NCBI RefSeq assembly: GCF_000769655.1
Contig: NZ_CP008887.1
Span: 806,001-870,000, forward strand
Origin: Thermococcus eurythermalis
GTDB lineage: Archaea > Methanobacteriota_B > Thermococci > Thermococcales > Thermococcaceae
Direction: 5' to 3'
Length of the DNA stretch: 64,000 bases
The first letter of the stretch is position 1. Every line of letters starts with the position of its first letter. This document shows positions 8,133-16,451 of the stretch, piece by piece. The notes beneath the pieces are model-generated. The model was not told the origin of the DNA, did not search any database, and saw only the letters and a list, made by a program, of their open reading frames with translations. The position numbers and the translations under genes were made by a program.

Positions 8133-9458
8133 TTATCTTTTCTTTTCTATCAGCGCGTAGAAGAAGCCGATCGTCCCCTGCCTGTGGGGCCAGGCCCTCA
8201 TTGTCCCCTCCAGAAAGCCGGGGTCGTAGGGGCCGTTGAGGGGAACGAGCTTCGCGTCATCGTGTCTCTCAAGGAACCATTTCACAACCCCTTCGTTTTC
8301 CTCGGGGAGCATCGAACAGGTAGAGTAAAGAAGCCTTCCGCCGGGCTTCAGGAGCTTCCAGGCGCTTTCTATCAGCTCCTTCTGGAGGGCCACGACCTTC
8401 GGGATGTTCTTTTCCTGGAGGCGCCACCTCAGCTCTGGGTTCTTTGCTATCGTCCCGTCGCTCGTGCAGGGAGCATCGAGGAGGACTCTGTCCGCTATTT
8501 CCTCGCCGAGGACTTCTGGAGCTTTTCTGCCGTCCAGCTTTCTGATTTCTGCAATCTCGACTCCGGCCCACCTGAGGACGTCTTTCATGCGCTTAATCCT
8601 CGCGGGGTCAACGTCAAAGGCGTAGATTTTGCCCTTGTTTTTCATCAGCTCGGCCATGTGGGCAGTCTTACCACCCGGAGCGGCGGCAAGGTCAACAACT
8701 GTCTCGCCGGGTTTCGGGTCAAGGACGAGGGACGCGACGGCGGAGGCCTCCTCCTGAGGCAGGGCGAGGCCCTGCTCCATGAGCTTTCCAGGGTTGAAGG
8801 GGTCTAATACCCGGATAACAGTCTCGACTTTTTCGCTCCTCTCGAAGCGCAGGTTCTTGGAGCGGAGGTATGCTTCTACTTCCTCAACGCTCGTCTTGAG
8901 GCGGTTGACGCGGAGACTGACGGGGAGCGTCTCGTTGAGGGCCTTAAGGAGCTCCTCGGCTTCACTGCCAATGAGTGCCCTCATCCTTACTATGAACCAC
9001 TCCGGAAAGAGGTACTCCCACTTCAGCCTTTTCTCCTCTGAGTCGAGCTTTGGAACGTAGCTGATAATCCTCGGTAGGAGTTCGTAGTAATAATAGCCGA
9101 CGTAGGGGTGGGTTCTGCCTGAGAGGAACTTGGCGAGCCCCTTGAGGTGCTGGAGCGTTTTTTCATTGGGGTCTCTGAAAACGGCGACCTCAACGGCCAC
9201 CCTCAGCGTAGCCCTCAGCCAGGGGTCGAGGATTAGGGGAGAGACTCCAACGAGCTCGGTAATTATTTCATCTATCAGGCCAAGCCTGCGCTGGATGGAG
9301 TAGAAAATGCCCGTAAGCTTGGAGTTTTCCCAGCCCTCGATTTTATACTTTGAGAACGCCTTCCTCTTGGCCTGCTGGCTGGGCTTGACTACCTCGCCCA
9401 GTTTAACTGCCTCGATGAGCGCGTAGAGCTGCCTGTCGGATAGTTTTAGCTTTGCCAT
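8133..9458 (-). CDS. RsmB/NOP-family RNA cytosine-5 methyltransferase
   Basis: A 441-residue protein with a NusB-like RNA-binding N terminus (about 1-140) and a Rossmann methyltransferase domain. The SAM site is DLAAAPGGKT at 257-266. The two cysteines of m5C RNA methyltransferases are Cys331 in DAPCT and Cys381 in STCS. These enzymes methylate cytosine-5 in rRNA or tRNA; the target cannot be decided here. Its start codon overlaps the stop of the HEAT-repeat gene (positions 9456-9460), so the pair is coupled. It converges on the MscS gene with only 5 bp between. Confidence 0.92.
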   Translation of the reverse strand: MAKLKLSDRQLYALIEAVKLGEVVKPSQQAKRKAFSKYKIEGWENSKLTGIFYSIQRRLGLIDEIITELVGVSPLILDPWLRATLRVAVEVAVFRDPNEKTLQHLKGLAKFLSGRTHPYVGYYYYELLPRIISYVPKLDSEEKRLKWEYLFPEWFIVRMRALIGSEAEELLKALNETLPVSLRVNRLKTSVEEVEAYLRSKNLRFERSEKVETVIRVLDPFNPGKLMEQGLALPQEEASAVASLVLDPKPGETVVDLAAAPGGKTAHMAELMKNKGKIYAFDVDPARIKRMKDVLRWAGVEIAEIRKLDGRKAPEVLGEEIADRVLLDAPCTSDGTIAKNPELRWRLQEKNIPKVVALQKELIESAWKLLKPGGRLLYSTCSMLPEENEGVVKWFLERHDDAKLVPLNGPYDPGFLEGTMRAWPHRQGTIGFFYALIEKKR

Positions 9459-10378
9459 CAGAGCCTACCCCTGCCCCTGTACGTTGCCCAGGAAGACGCT
9501 AGGGTTGTCCCGGCTGCTGAGGAGATTAGGAGTGCCTCGTCCACAAGGCCGAGACTCATGAGTTCTTCAGCGGCCCTCTGGGCCTCCCTGGGTCTGACCC
9601 TGTAGTAGCGGACGAGTGTCTCCCTAAGCCTGTCAAAGGCCTCAATGGTCCTAGCCTTCCTTATCTGGTCGTTGCAGTCGGCGATCAGCTTTCTAAGCGC
9701 TGGGAAGAGCTCCTTTATCAGGATATCCATGGGGTAAACCGGTGGAAGCTTTGAAATTTTTACGGATGCAACCAGGCCGGCATCTACCAGAACCGGCTCC
9801 CCGCTGAGCAGGGCTTCGGCCACGTTTTCCACGATGACTGTCCAGTGGTTCTTGTCTATTGCCCCCGTTTCGAGGAGTATTTCCGCGACTATTATCGCTT
9901 CTCTGCGCGTTCCTCTCTGCAGGATATTTCTTAACTCCTCTGCCGTCTCGTTGTCTATGTACGGGGCCATTACATTGTCCACGACCTTGAGAATTCCGTC
10001 CCAGATGAGGACGTTCTCCGTTTCTGAGAGTGGCATCAGGGCCCTCACGAGCTTTAGGAGCCTGGCACCGCTGAGGGGGTTGTTCTTGAGGAGTGTGGCG
10101 AGTATCTCAAGGGTTCTCCAGATGACGCCCGGGTCGTCGGTCGAGAGGGCATCAACGAGGACATCGAAGCCGAGTTCAAGAATTCTCTTCCTCTCGCGCC
10201 AGTTGGCCCCTCGGACGACATCCAGGAGTGCCGAGAGCGATGCGAGTCTGAGGTTGGGGTCATCTGAGGTGGCTGCCCGGAGAATTTCTCTTAGAGCATC
10301 GTCTCTATCCTTTGCGAGCTTAATTAGATTCATTATTTCCCATTTTTTGAGCACTGAGTCAATTCTGCTCTTGGACAT
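9458..10378 (-). CDS. HEAT-repeat protein (307 aa)
   Basis: An all-helical protein made of repeated helix pairs such as LRLASLSALLDVVRG and VIWRTLEILATLLKN, typical of HEAT/ARM repeats that serve as protein-binding scaffolds. No enzyme motif is seen. The start is the ATG at 10378, because GGTGG lies just ahead of it; the GTG at 10387 is inside that site. Translation is coupled to the downstream RNA methyltransferase by a start/stop overlap. A second, larger HEAT protein lies at 13090-14868, so the locus holds two scaffold proteins around a KaiC-like ATPase. Confidence 0.8.
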   Translation of the reverse strand: MSKSRIDSVLKKWEIMNLIKLAKDRDDALREILRAATSDDPNLRLASLSALLDVVRGANWRERKRILELGFDVLVDALSTDDPGVIWRTLEILATLLKNNPLSGARLLKLVRALMPLSETENVLIWDGILKVVDNVMAPYIDNETAEELRNILQRGTRREAIIVAEILLETGAIDKNHWTVIVENVAEALLSGEPVLVDAGLVASVKISKLPPVYPMDILIKELFPALRKLIADCNDQIRKARTIEAFDRLRETLVRYYRVRPREAQRAAEELMSLGLVDEALLISSAAGTTLASSWATYRGRGRL

Positions 10379-10414
10379 ATACGCCACCGGTGGTGATTAT
10401 ATCTGCATTGGGTT

Positions 10415-11074
10415 TTACTCAGTGCCCAATATATTTTTTTCGGCCGGGCTTCCCCGCAAAACGGCTACCCTTTCAAAGCGGTATATGTCAACGAGGATTC
10501 TCTCCAGCCTTTTTCTGTGGAAGGAGAACTGGGCGGGAATCTCAAAGGGAACGGTCTTCAGTTTTGTTGCCCTGAACCCCCAGTCTGCTGAGAATTTTTC
10601 AATAAAGTTCCTGACTTCCGGCTTCGCGAGGTGGATTGAGTAGACCACGTCGGCAACCTCGAAGGCCTTCATCAAAAAAGGCCTGTCTGCATGCTTCTTC
10701 TGGCTCCCGAAGGGCGGGTTCATTACAACGGTATCAACGCGCCCGCTAAACTCGGAGACGTCGGCGTTTATGAACTCGATTTTCTCTTCTATCCCGAGCG
10801 AGGTTGCGTTTCTCTTCGCCGCTTCGAGGGCTTTTTTATCGGCTTCAACCGCGTAGACTTTTTCTGCCCCGAGTAAAGCTGCCCCAATGCTCAGAACACC
10901 CGTTCCTGCCCCAAGGTCGGCCACGGTTTTTCCAGCCATGTCGCCGAAGGAATGAGCCAACCAGAGCAGTTCCGCCGCTACATCTCCAGGAGTTCTGTAC
11001 TGTTCGAGCTCGGGCTTCGGCTGGGGGAAGCCTTCGAGCCTTGATAGGAGCATCGCAAGGTGCTTCTTTCTCAT
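10415..11074 (-). CDS. METTL5-type rRNA N6-adenine methyltransferase
   Basis: A 219-residue Rossmann methyltransferase. The SAM motif is VADLGAGTGVLSIG (about 51-64) and the catalytic amino-methyltransferase motif is NPPFG at 119-123. The flanking order matches eukaryotic METTL5 closely: an N-terminal PELEQYRTP segment and a C-terminal IPAQFSFHRK before a final basic strand. In eukaryotes METTL5 places m6A on 18S rRNA, so the archaeal enzyme likely modifies the matching adenine of 16S rRNA. GGTGA precedes the ATG at 11074. The N-terminal YRTPGDVAAELLW supports target binding as in the family. Confidence 0.9.
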   Translation of the reverse strand: MRKKHLAMLLSRLEGFPQPKPELEQYRTPGDVAAELLWLAHSFGDMAGKTVADLGAGTGVLSIGAALLGAEKVYAVEADKKALEAAKRNATSLGIEEKIEFINADVSEFSGRVDTVVMNPPFGSQKKHADRPFLMKAFEVADVVYSIHLAKPEVRNFIEKFSADWGFRATKLKTVPFEIPAQFSFHRKRLERILVDIYRFERVAVLRGSPAEKNILGTE

Positions 11075-11195
11075 GTGGCTCACCGGGACAACTGTCTAAC
11101 ACTATCCCGTGGAGGTATTAAGCATTGTGGGGCCTTGGAAAATCCTACGAAATGTATTTATATTTTGGGGTGGTCTGCAAATAAGGGGGTAGTGC

Positions 11196-12545
11196 ATGGA
11201 ACTGATACCTACGGGCATACCCGGCCTCGACAAGGCTTTGTCGGGAGGCTTCTCGAGGGGGACAAGCGTTTTAATAGCTGGAAACCCTGGAACCGGAAAA
11301 ACCCATCTGGCCATTCACATTCTTGACAACAACATGAAAAGGGGCCTTAAAGGGGCGTACGTATCTTTCGCTGAGACAAAGAGGCAGTTCTATGAGAACG
11401 CACGGGAGAGTGGAGTTGATTTTGATGAGCTGGAAGCCAAAGGCCTGTTTAGGTTCTACGATATGCTCACGATGCCTGAGAACGAGATGAAGGACTTCCT
11501 TGATTTTTTAATTCAGGAGCTTGTGGAGTGGAAGCCTGATATAATTGTGTTTGACTCCGTGACGGTTCTGGGCCAAATCTTTGGGACGGCAATGCTGAGG
11601 TCTTTCCTCCACTCAATTATCGGGCGTATAGTAAACACGCTTAACGCTCTGGCCATACTGATTGATGAGATACCCTACGGGGAGAAGCGGGTAGGTTTTG
11701 GGGTTGAAGAGTTCGTTGTTGACGGCGTCATCGTGCTGGAGATGGAAAGGCAGAGAGAGGTAATCAAGCGGTATTTGACGATACCCAAGATGCGTGGGAG
11801 GAAGATAACCAAAAGCACCTATGAGTACGTCATAACGGAATACGGTATAGACGTTATAACCACTCCGGAGCTAAAGTTCACTGGAAGGGAGATAAACACA
11901 AGAGAGCGGATTAAAACTGGTATCCCTGAGTTTGACGAGCTCATAGGGGGAGGCTTCTACAGGGGGAGTATCAACCTAATAGCAGGGCCGACGGGGAGCG
12001 GCAAGACAATATTCGCCTTGACGATGGCGTCAAATATGGCGAAACAGGGATTAAACGTACTCTATGTGACCTTTGAAGAAGTGCCGGGGGCCCTCTCCGA
12101 GACCATGGAGAGGCTGGGATTGGCGGATCACTTTAGAGTGGTCTCGTTGGTTCCGGAGGCCATGACGCCTCTGCAGTATTATGCCCTCATAAAGAACCTT
12201 ATGAATGAAAACCTCTCAGACGTTCTGTTTATAGACTCCATCTCGGCAATGAAGAGCCATATGGACGAGAGGGACTTTATAAGGGCCCTGAGGTACCTGC
12301 AGCTTCTCGCCAAGGAGAAAGACATAACGTTCATAATGACATACATTCCCCAAGACCCGAATGCACTGCCCTCAGCAGGTTTCAGCACACTAATGGATAG
12401 CATAACGATTCTTGACTACGAACTCCCCAAAAAATCCGGTGATAGCATCAGACGCTACCTGTTAGTCCTTAAGTCCCGGCACTCCGAGCACAAGGCGGTT
12501 CTAAGGGAGTTCAAAATAACCCGTGGGGGGATTGAGATTGTTTGA
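11196..12545 (+). CDS. Double-domain KaiC-like RecA-superfamily ATPase
   Basis: A 449-residue protein with two tandem KaiC domains. Domain 1 has IPTGIPGLDKALSGGF and Walker A GNPGTGKT at 29-36. Domain 2 starts near residue 240 with TGIPEFDELIGGGF and Walker A GPTGSGKT at 264-271. Walker B strands are IIVFDSV and VLFIDSI. Such proteins are common in Thermococcales and are thought to act in signalling, but the circadian role of KaiC does not apply. A TATA box (TATTTATATTTT) lies at about 11154-11165 and the start follows GGGGGTAGTGC. It leads an apparent operon with two small paralogous proteins, possibly partners or outputs. Confidence 0.88.
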   Translation: MELIPTGIPGLDKALSGGFSRGTSVLIAGNPGTGKTHLAIHILDNNMKRGLKGAYVSFAETKRQFYENARESGVDFDELEAKGLFRFYDMLTMPENEMKDFLDFLIQELVEWKPDIIVFDSVTVLGQIFGTAMLRSFLHSIIGRIVNTLNALAILIDEIPYGEKRVGFGVEEFVVDGVIVLEMERQREVIKRYLTIPKMRGRKITKSTYEYVITEYGIDVITTPELKFTGREINTRERIKTGIPEFDELIGGGFYRGSINLIAGPTGSGKTIFALTMASNMAKQGLNVLYVTFEEVPGALSETMERLGLADHFRVVSLVPEAMTPLQYYALIKNLMNENLSDVLFIDSISAMKSHMDERDFIRALRYLQLLAKEKDITFIMTYIPQDPNALPSAGFSTLMDSITILDYELPKKSGDSIRRYLLVLKSRHSEHKAVLREFKITRGGIEIV

Positions 12546-12564
12546 ACCCCGTGTTGGGCCTGCT

Positions 12565-12834
12565 ATGATCAGCGCCACTGCCAGAGAAATCCTCCGGAGG
12601 CTTGGGCGCCCGTTTGAGGCAACCATAACGGCCTATCTCAACTCGAAGTACGGCAAAGGCATTGAGATAATTGAAGAAGACCCGAGAAAGTTCTACAACG
12701 CTCTCAAAGAGCTCTTCGGGGAGTTCGCAGCAAAGATCTTCATTTATGACCTAGTGGCGGAGCTACACCTCTCCGTGGAATCAACGGGTGTTGAAGACCT
12801 GTTGAAGGCCCTGGAGGAGTACCTCGGTGGTTGA
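12565..12834 (+). CDS. Small helical protein, possibly NitrOD5-like output domain
   Basis: An 89-residue acidic protein starting at ATG 12565. The middle DPRKFYNALKELFGEF and the end DLLKALEEYL align with the next gene product (NPEEIYNTLVTFLGEF), so the two are diverged paralogues. Size and helix/strand layout resemble the small NitrOD5-type domain annotated in archaeal signalling proteins; this label is tentative. It follows the KaiC-like gene by 19 bp and precedes the next gene by 1 bp. No convincing ribosome site is seen ahead of the ATG, but no better start exists. Confidence 0.65.
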   Translation: MISATAREILRRLGRPFEATITAYLNSKYGKGIEIIEEDPRKFYNALKELFGEFAAKIFIYDLVAELHLSVESTGVEDLLKALEEYLGG

Positions 12835-12835
12835 T

Positions 12836-13087
12836 ATGGCCGGGGAGCTCATGGATATGTTAAAACGGAAATATAACTTTTTGAGCATAATGCTTGAAAG
12901 TGTTGATCGGGCCATGGAGGAGCTTGAAAATGGTGAAAACCCCGAGGAGATTTACAACACGCTGGTCACGTTCCTGGGGGAATTCCCTACAAGGCGAATG
13001 CTTCAGGGTATAGCAGATGAGAAAAACATGAATATTCGAGTTAGGACGAGGGAAGACGCCATCAGGGTCATTAAGGCTCTTATGTAG
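12836..13087 (+). CDS. Small helical protein, paralogue of preceding gene
   Basis: An 83-residue protein with the same core pattern as its upstream neighbour: a P-x-x-x-YN-x-L stretch, a conserved GEF and a C-terminal helix IRVIKALM. ATG at 12836 follows GGTGG at 12826-12830, which sits inside the last codons of the preceding gene; GTG at 12827 falls within that site. Order and spacing suggest one transcript: KaiC-like ATPase, paralogue A, paralogue B. Function unknown; a regulatory adaptor for the ATPase is a reasonable guess from linkage only. Confidence 0.65.
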   Translation: MAGELMDMLKRKYNFLSIMLESVDRAMEELENGENPEEIYNTLVTFLGEFPTRRMLQGIADEKNMNIRVRTREDAIRVIKALM

Positions 13088-13089
13088 TC

Positions 13090-14868
13090 TCATCTCAGCT
13101 TTACCTTCGAAGCTATCCCCTCCAGAATCCGTATGGCAAGCTTTTGGTCCTGGTAGGGGGCGGATTTCTTCACCTCTTTGAGCACGCTGACAAACGGCAA
13201 CAGGAGTCCAGCTTTCTCCGGCGGGGCCATTCTCACGAGCCCTTCAAGCGTGAGGAGCGCATCAAAGCGGGTTTCCTCCCTTCTAAGGTAGTCTGAAAGG
13301 CGGGAGAGGACTGCCTTGGCAATGTTTTCGTCCCAGTTTCTCTCGAAATAATAGCTGAAGAACTCCAATGCCGGGACTACCCGTTTCAGGTCCCCTGAAA
13401 GGTAGTCATCGAGAAATTCCCTGACTATCCTGGCACCGTTTTTGCTCTTTGAGGCCAGGAGTGCGAGTGTCTTTGAGGCCCTCTGCCTCATCCACCTGTT
13501 TTTAGTTGAGTGGGCCACCCTTAGAAGGTCGTCCACTGCCGGCTCCAGGATAAAAACTGCCTCCGGTTCGATTTTTTCGGCGAGCTTTGAGAACGCCCAC
13601 AGGGCGTCCATCTTTTCGAACTTGTCTCCGTTTTCAAGTTTGCGGAGGAGTTCGAACACGACCTCGATTCGTTTCTTGGACAGCTCTATGAGCGTCTTTT
13701 CGTCCCCCGCCCTCAGTGCCCGTTCCAGTGTATCTTTCTCCTCTTTGGTCAGCCCCCCTCCTGACGCCAGTTCTCTGCTCAGCGTTTCTATAACGCTTTT
13801 CTTTCTCTCGATGAATTTGGATATAGTGGGGGGCCTGAGATGTCTCTGGGCTTTCTTCTCTGGAGGCACTGAAACGTACTTCGGGCCCGGTAAAATCCTT
13901 TGGTTGACTATCAGTGTCTCCTTGCCGAGTTCTTCAAGAACGTCTGCGAGCCATTTCAGGATGTAGCCGTCTCCAACGGCCAGGGCGAGGTCAATGGCCT
14001 CATAAAAGCGCTCGTTTATTAAGAGTTCGTGTATTTTTTCCTTGGCTTTCTCAGGGTTTTGGGAGTAGTACCTGCAAATGGCCAGCTCAAGTTCTTCCGC
14101 AACGGTTTTGGCTTTCTCCGCCAGCTCTGAGTTTTTCCGGAGGGCAATTTCTTTAACCGCGGTCAGCACGTGGGCAACCTCGTCCATGAACTCGTCTCTC
14201 AGCGGGTAGTGCACAACTTCAAGTATTAGGTCAAGGCAGAAATCAACCAGGGGGGCGTCTTCCCGTTCCAGGAGTGCATAATAAACCTCCGAGAAGAATG
14301 TTTTCATCACAGAGGGGTTTCCGGTGAACGAACCTGCGTTGAGGAGCAGTCTCAGCCCCATGGCCTTAAGGCGGAGATTGCTTGACTTCAGGAGCCTTGA
14401 GATGGCGTCCATGAGTTGGGGTGTGTAAGAAGTCGGCCTCATGACCTTGAGGACGGAGGGTATCTCAAGCAGAACCGCCTCGTTTTTCCTGGATTTGACA
14501 AGGTTTTTGAAGGCGTGGGCAAGTTCTACAAACTTCCCGGGCTGCAGGGGGACGCCTTCTATTAACCTACCAATGGCCCTGATTGTGTGGATTAAGACGT
14601 TGTCGTTGTCGCTCTCTAGCAGTTTTATCAGGTCGTCGAGAAACCTTTCCACGAAGATGAGCTGCTTAACGTCGGGGAGTGCTTTAAACACGTCTTCAAG
14701 CGCCGTGAGGGCGCGGATTTTGAGTTCGTCGTCTTCCTCGCGGAGGAGCCTGAAGAGCGTCAGGAGGACCTCCTCGTCCTTTAGAGCTAGTTCGACAACT
14801 TTTCCAATCTTCCATGAACTCAGGTACTCCTTCACGAGTTCGGCACTTTTATTTTTGTCAGACGACAT
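13090..14868 (-). CDS. HEAT-repeat protein (592 aa)
   Basis: A long alpha-helical repeat protein, with many helix pairs such as LKIRALTALEDVFKAL, VLIHTIRAIGRLIEGV and FDALLTLEGLVRMA. A more charged linker lies at about residues 320-390 and includes a PPTISKFIERKKS segment. No catalytic motif is visible; HEAT solenoids generally hold protein complexes together. It converges on the small paralogue gene with 2 bp between stops. A TATA-like GGTTTTAAATC (minus-strand AT-rich patch at about 14885-14895 on the plus strand: GGGGTTTTAAATCTTATATTG) lies close to the start. Confidence 0.8.
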   Translation of the reverse strand: MSSDKNKSAELVKEYLSSWKIGKVVELALKDEEVLLTLFRLLREEDDELKIRALTALEDVFKALPDVKQLIFVERFLDDLIKLLESDNDNVLIHTIRAIGRLIEGVPLQPGKFVELAHAFKNLVKSRKNEAVLLEIPSVLKVMRPTSYTPQLMDAISRLLKSSNLRLKAMGLRLLLNAGSFTGNPSVMKTFFSEVYYALLEREDAPLVDFCLDLILEVVHYPLRDEFMDEVAHVLTAVKEIALRKNSELAEKAKTVAEELELAICRYYSQNPEKAKEKIHELLINERFYEAIDLALAVGDGYILKWLADVLEELGKETLIVNQRILPGPKYVSVPPEKKAQRHLRPPTISKFIERKKSVIETLSRELASGGGLTKEEKDTLERALRAGDEKTLIELSKKRIEVVFELLRKLENGDKFEKMDALWAFSKLAEKIEPEAVFILEPAVDDLLRVAHSTKNRWMRQRASKTLALLASKSKNGARIVREFLDDYLSGDLKRVVPALEFFSYYFERNWDENIAKAVLSRLSDYLRREETRFDALLTLEGLVRMAPPEKAGLLLPFVSVLKEVKKSAPYQDQKLAIRILEGIASKVKLR

Positions 14869-15011
14869 GACGTTGGGATATGGGGTTTTAAATCTTATAT
14901 TGTTTTTGTTAAACGATGCCCGGTTGGCATATCACTTAACGTCAACTTCTCCCTTTCAAAACTGTGCGTCTATGCCAAAGATAAGCAAAAAATCGGAGTG
15001 CGAAAGCAGGG

Positions 15012-16037
15012 TCAGCGCTTCACTGAAATACCTAAAGGCTCATCTTCCCTCCGCTCTGCCCCCCTTATCTCGTCGAACTCGTAATCCTCGCGCAGGCCTA
15101 GGAGAATTTCGACTTCAGGCGGGGTCAGCACCGGTTTCCTCCAGTTCTCGTAGTCGTCTATCGGGACGCGCGGGCAGGCAACGACAACGTAAGCGTCGAA
15201 GTCGAAGCCCTCAAGAGCGGGATAGTTTATGTGATTCATGGCTATGAGCTTTGCATACTTCCCGTGCTCGCGGAGGAGCTTCACTATACGCTTCGCTTCC
15301 GCCAGGCGGAGCTGGCCCTTCTTCGTGCTCGTTATCACACCGAACTTTTTGGCGTCCATAGCCTTTGCTATCTGGGCCCAGCGCCTCCTTATCAGGCGTT
15401 CCGCTTCATTATCCATCCATATCGCATCGCCGGAGTATGGGTTTACCGCGAGGGTCGGCTTTCTGGTCGCGAGCGCAACGCCGAGCGGGTGGAAGTAGCC
15501 GGCCCCTATGAAAAGGATTCCCTCGGCGTCAACCTTAGCGGCAGAGAAGTTGCACCCGAGAACCTGCCCCGGCCAGCTCACCCTTGAGTCCCCCCTACCA
15601 ACGACTACTTCAAAGCCCGCTTTTTCCAGAAACTCCTTCGCCCGCTCAAGCTGGTGAATGTGCTGGGCCGTCGTGACGAGGGCTATCCTCCTTCCGAGCT
15701 TCCTAATCTCCCCGATGTTCTTCTCAAGCACCGGCACGACATCAACCTTAGCAAAAGCCGGAACGAATATCGTGGGAACTTCCAGCTTGAGCCTCATGTA
15801 ACTGTGGCCGAGGTGTATGAGAGCGTCGCAACCGAGCATCTTTGCCTCCCTGTCGGCGGGGTCGCAGGCGCCGTAGTTGATGTCGCCGCTTATTACCGCC
15901 TCCATTCCGTTCTCCTCAAGGAAGTCCGCCAGCGCCTGGGCCTCTCGCTTGAGGCCTTCGGGCGTCTGGATGAGCACCCTTCTGGCGTTGAGCTCTCGCA
16001 GTGTTCTCAATATCTCGCCGTTCGAAATCTCGTGCAT
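15012..16037 (-). CDS. dph2: Diphthamide biosynthesis protein Dph2
   Basis: A 341-residue enzyme of the archaeal Dph2 family. The three cluster-ligand cysteines are Cys58 (YGACD), Cys162 (LGCNF) and Cys288 (VVACPR), one per repeat of the three-domain fold. Dph2 uses a [4Fe-4S] cluster to cleave SAM at an unusual bond and transfers the 3-amino-3-carboxypropyl group to a histidine of elongation factor 2, the first step of diphthamide formation. It acts as a homodimer in archaea. The start at 16037 is preceded by GGTGATCC; a TTTTAAA box lies about 35 bp upstream. Confidence 0.95.
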   Translation of the reverse strand: MHEISNGEILRTLRELNARRVLIQTPEGLKREAQALADFLEENGMEAVISGDINYGACDPADREAKMLGCDALIHLGHSYMRLKLEVPTIFVPAFAKVDVVPVLEKNIGEIRKLGRRIALVTTAQHIHQLERAKEFLEKAGFEVVVGRGDSRVSWPGQVLGCNFSAAKVDAEGILFIGAGYFHPLGVALATRKPTLAVNPYSGDAIWMDNEAERLIRRRWAQIAKAMDAKKFGVITSTKKGQLRLAEAKRIVKLLREHGKYAKLIAMNHINYPALEGFDFDAYVVVACPRVPIDDYENWRKPVLTPPEVEILLGLREDYEFDEIRGAERREDEPLGISVKR

Positions 16038-16142
16038 TGGATCACCGCAATGTGTAGCTGGAAAGGTTTTAAATGTGCATCGGCATTAGTACCACCAAAA
16101 AAAGTTAAAAACTGGAAACCACGATATAAAACGGTGGACAAC

Positions 16143-16451
16143 ATGGTGAGGTTCATTGAGCTTCTCGGCGAGGCATGGGGAAAGTTCGAAGAAACCAAAT
16201 GGCTTCTGCCCGTTCCGATAATATTGAGCCTGATGGACTACAGCAATCTGACCAAAGTCCTCAGTTTTGAGGGCTTCCATATTGGAGTCAGGTTTCCGCT
16301 CCCGGAACCCGTGCCCGGCCTGTGGAGCTTTGTCTCCGTGCCCGCGGGTTCCCCTGGCGTGGCGTTTTCGGCCGGCTCTCTTGTCATTATGGCCCTTGCC
16401 ATCGTCCTTGGAAGCTATCTTGAGGCTGGTTACCACCCAACCGGCCTTTAG
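16143..16451 (+). pseudogene. 5' part of membrane-protein gene interrupted by TnpB element
   Basis: About 102 residues (MVRFIELLGEAWGKFEETKW at the start) with hydrophobic segments LLPVPIILSLM and SAGSLVIMALAIVLGSYLEAG. The frame then stops at a TAG at 16449-16451, exactly where the left end of the IS200/IS605-type element begins. A matching hydrophobic reading frame continues after the right end of the element at 17861-18004. I infer that one membrane-protein gene was split. The original family is not recognised. ATG at 16143 is chosen because the coding pattern starts there; further upstream the frame is the antisense of dph2. Confidence 0.6.

Noticed and set aside
8124-8807. 227-codon plus-strand open frame
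   Set aside because: Antisense of the RsmB/NOP methyltransferase SAM domain; no independent signal.
15654-16142. 5' extension of the interrupted membrane gene
   Set aside because: The upstream part of the same frame is antisense to dph2; the membrane-protein pattern starts only at the ATG at 16143.
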